From: Deltaproteobacteria bacterium
GTDB lineage: Bacteria > Desulfobacterota > Desulfobacteria > Desulfobacterales > C00003060
Assembly: GCA_019309815.1 (NCBI GenBank)
Contig: JAFDFO010000277.1
Coordinates: forward strand, 1-5,436
Direction of reading: 5' to 3'
Length of the DNA: 5,436 nt
Shown one piece after another: positions 5,377 through 5,436 of the stretch (position 1 is its first letter; every line of letters starts with the position of its first letter). Under the pieces are notes generated by a model that saw only the letters and a program-made list of their open reading frames with translations, had not been told where the DNA came from and searched no databases. The position numbers and the translations under genes were made by a program.

Positions 5377-5436
5377 TCTGAGATCACACCTACTCAATTG
5401 GAGATGACACACCTATTTTACCCTAATTAACTACAA

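Overview
The window carries four intact plus-strand genes, a decayed minus-strand gene fragment at the right end, and a strong palindromic repeat between the second and third genes. Gene content and style (metallo-beta-lactamase-fold hydrolase, orphan soluble GAF histidine kinase, SPFH protein with zinc ribbons, a 4-helix-bundle remnant flanked by GGGTTCAA-type repeats, moderate GC, strong GGAGG ribosome binding sites with TTG/GTG starts) fit a bacterial chromosome, plausibly a deltaproteobacterial (Desulfobacterota-like) lineage. That placement is inference; there is no rRNA or tRNA to settle it.

Left part (1-2446): after a short leader without a supported gene comes an MBL-fold metallohydrolase of 294 residues. 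A gap of about 134 bp follows, holding a small hairpin and a 12-bp palindrome, then a cytoplasmic GAF-HisKA-HATPase sensor kinase of 427 residues. In both genes the Shine-Dalgarno sequence points to a TTG start just downstream of the longest-frame GTG.

Middle (2447-2763): a 317-bp gap with no convincing gene. It holds a perfect two-copy 24-bp tandem repeat fused to a 26-bp-arm inverted repeat, so a long hairpin can form with two competing copies of its outer 5' arm. It looks like a repeat-element insertion.

Right part (2764-5116): a two-gene operon. The first gene is a YdjI-like (COG4260-type) SPFH protein ending in three equally spaced zinc ribbons. The second starts one base after its stop codon and encodes a 406-residue soluble protein. 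That protein has two zinc ribbons, an apparent internal duplication and four (I/V)Y(L/A)P motifs. In Bacillus subtilis, ydjI lies with pspA, ydjG and ydjH in a membrane-stress operon, so this pair may be a reduced or divergent relative in which zinc-ribbon proteins act as SPFH partners. This is the most interesting system in the window.

End (5117-5436): no intact gene. It contains a hairpin and, on the minus strand, the C-terminal half of a four-helix-bundle (23S rRNA intervening-sequence-type) protein, bracketed by inverted arrays of 8-bp GGGTTCAA-like units.
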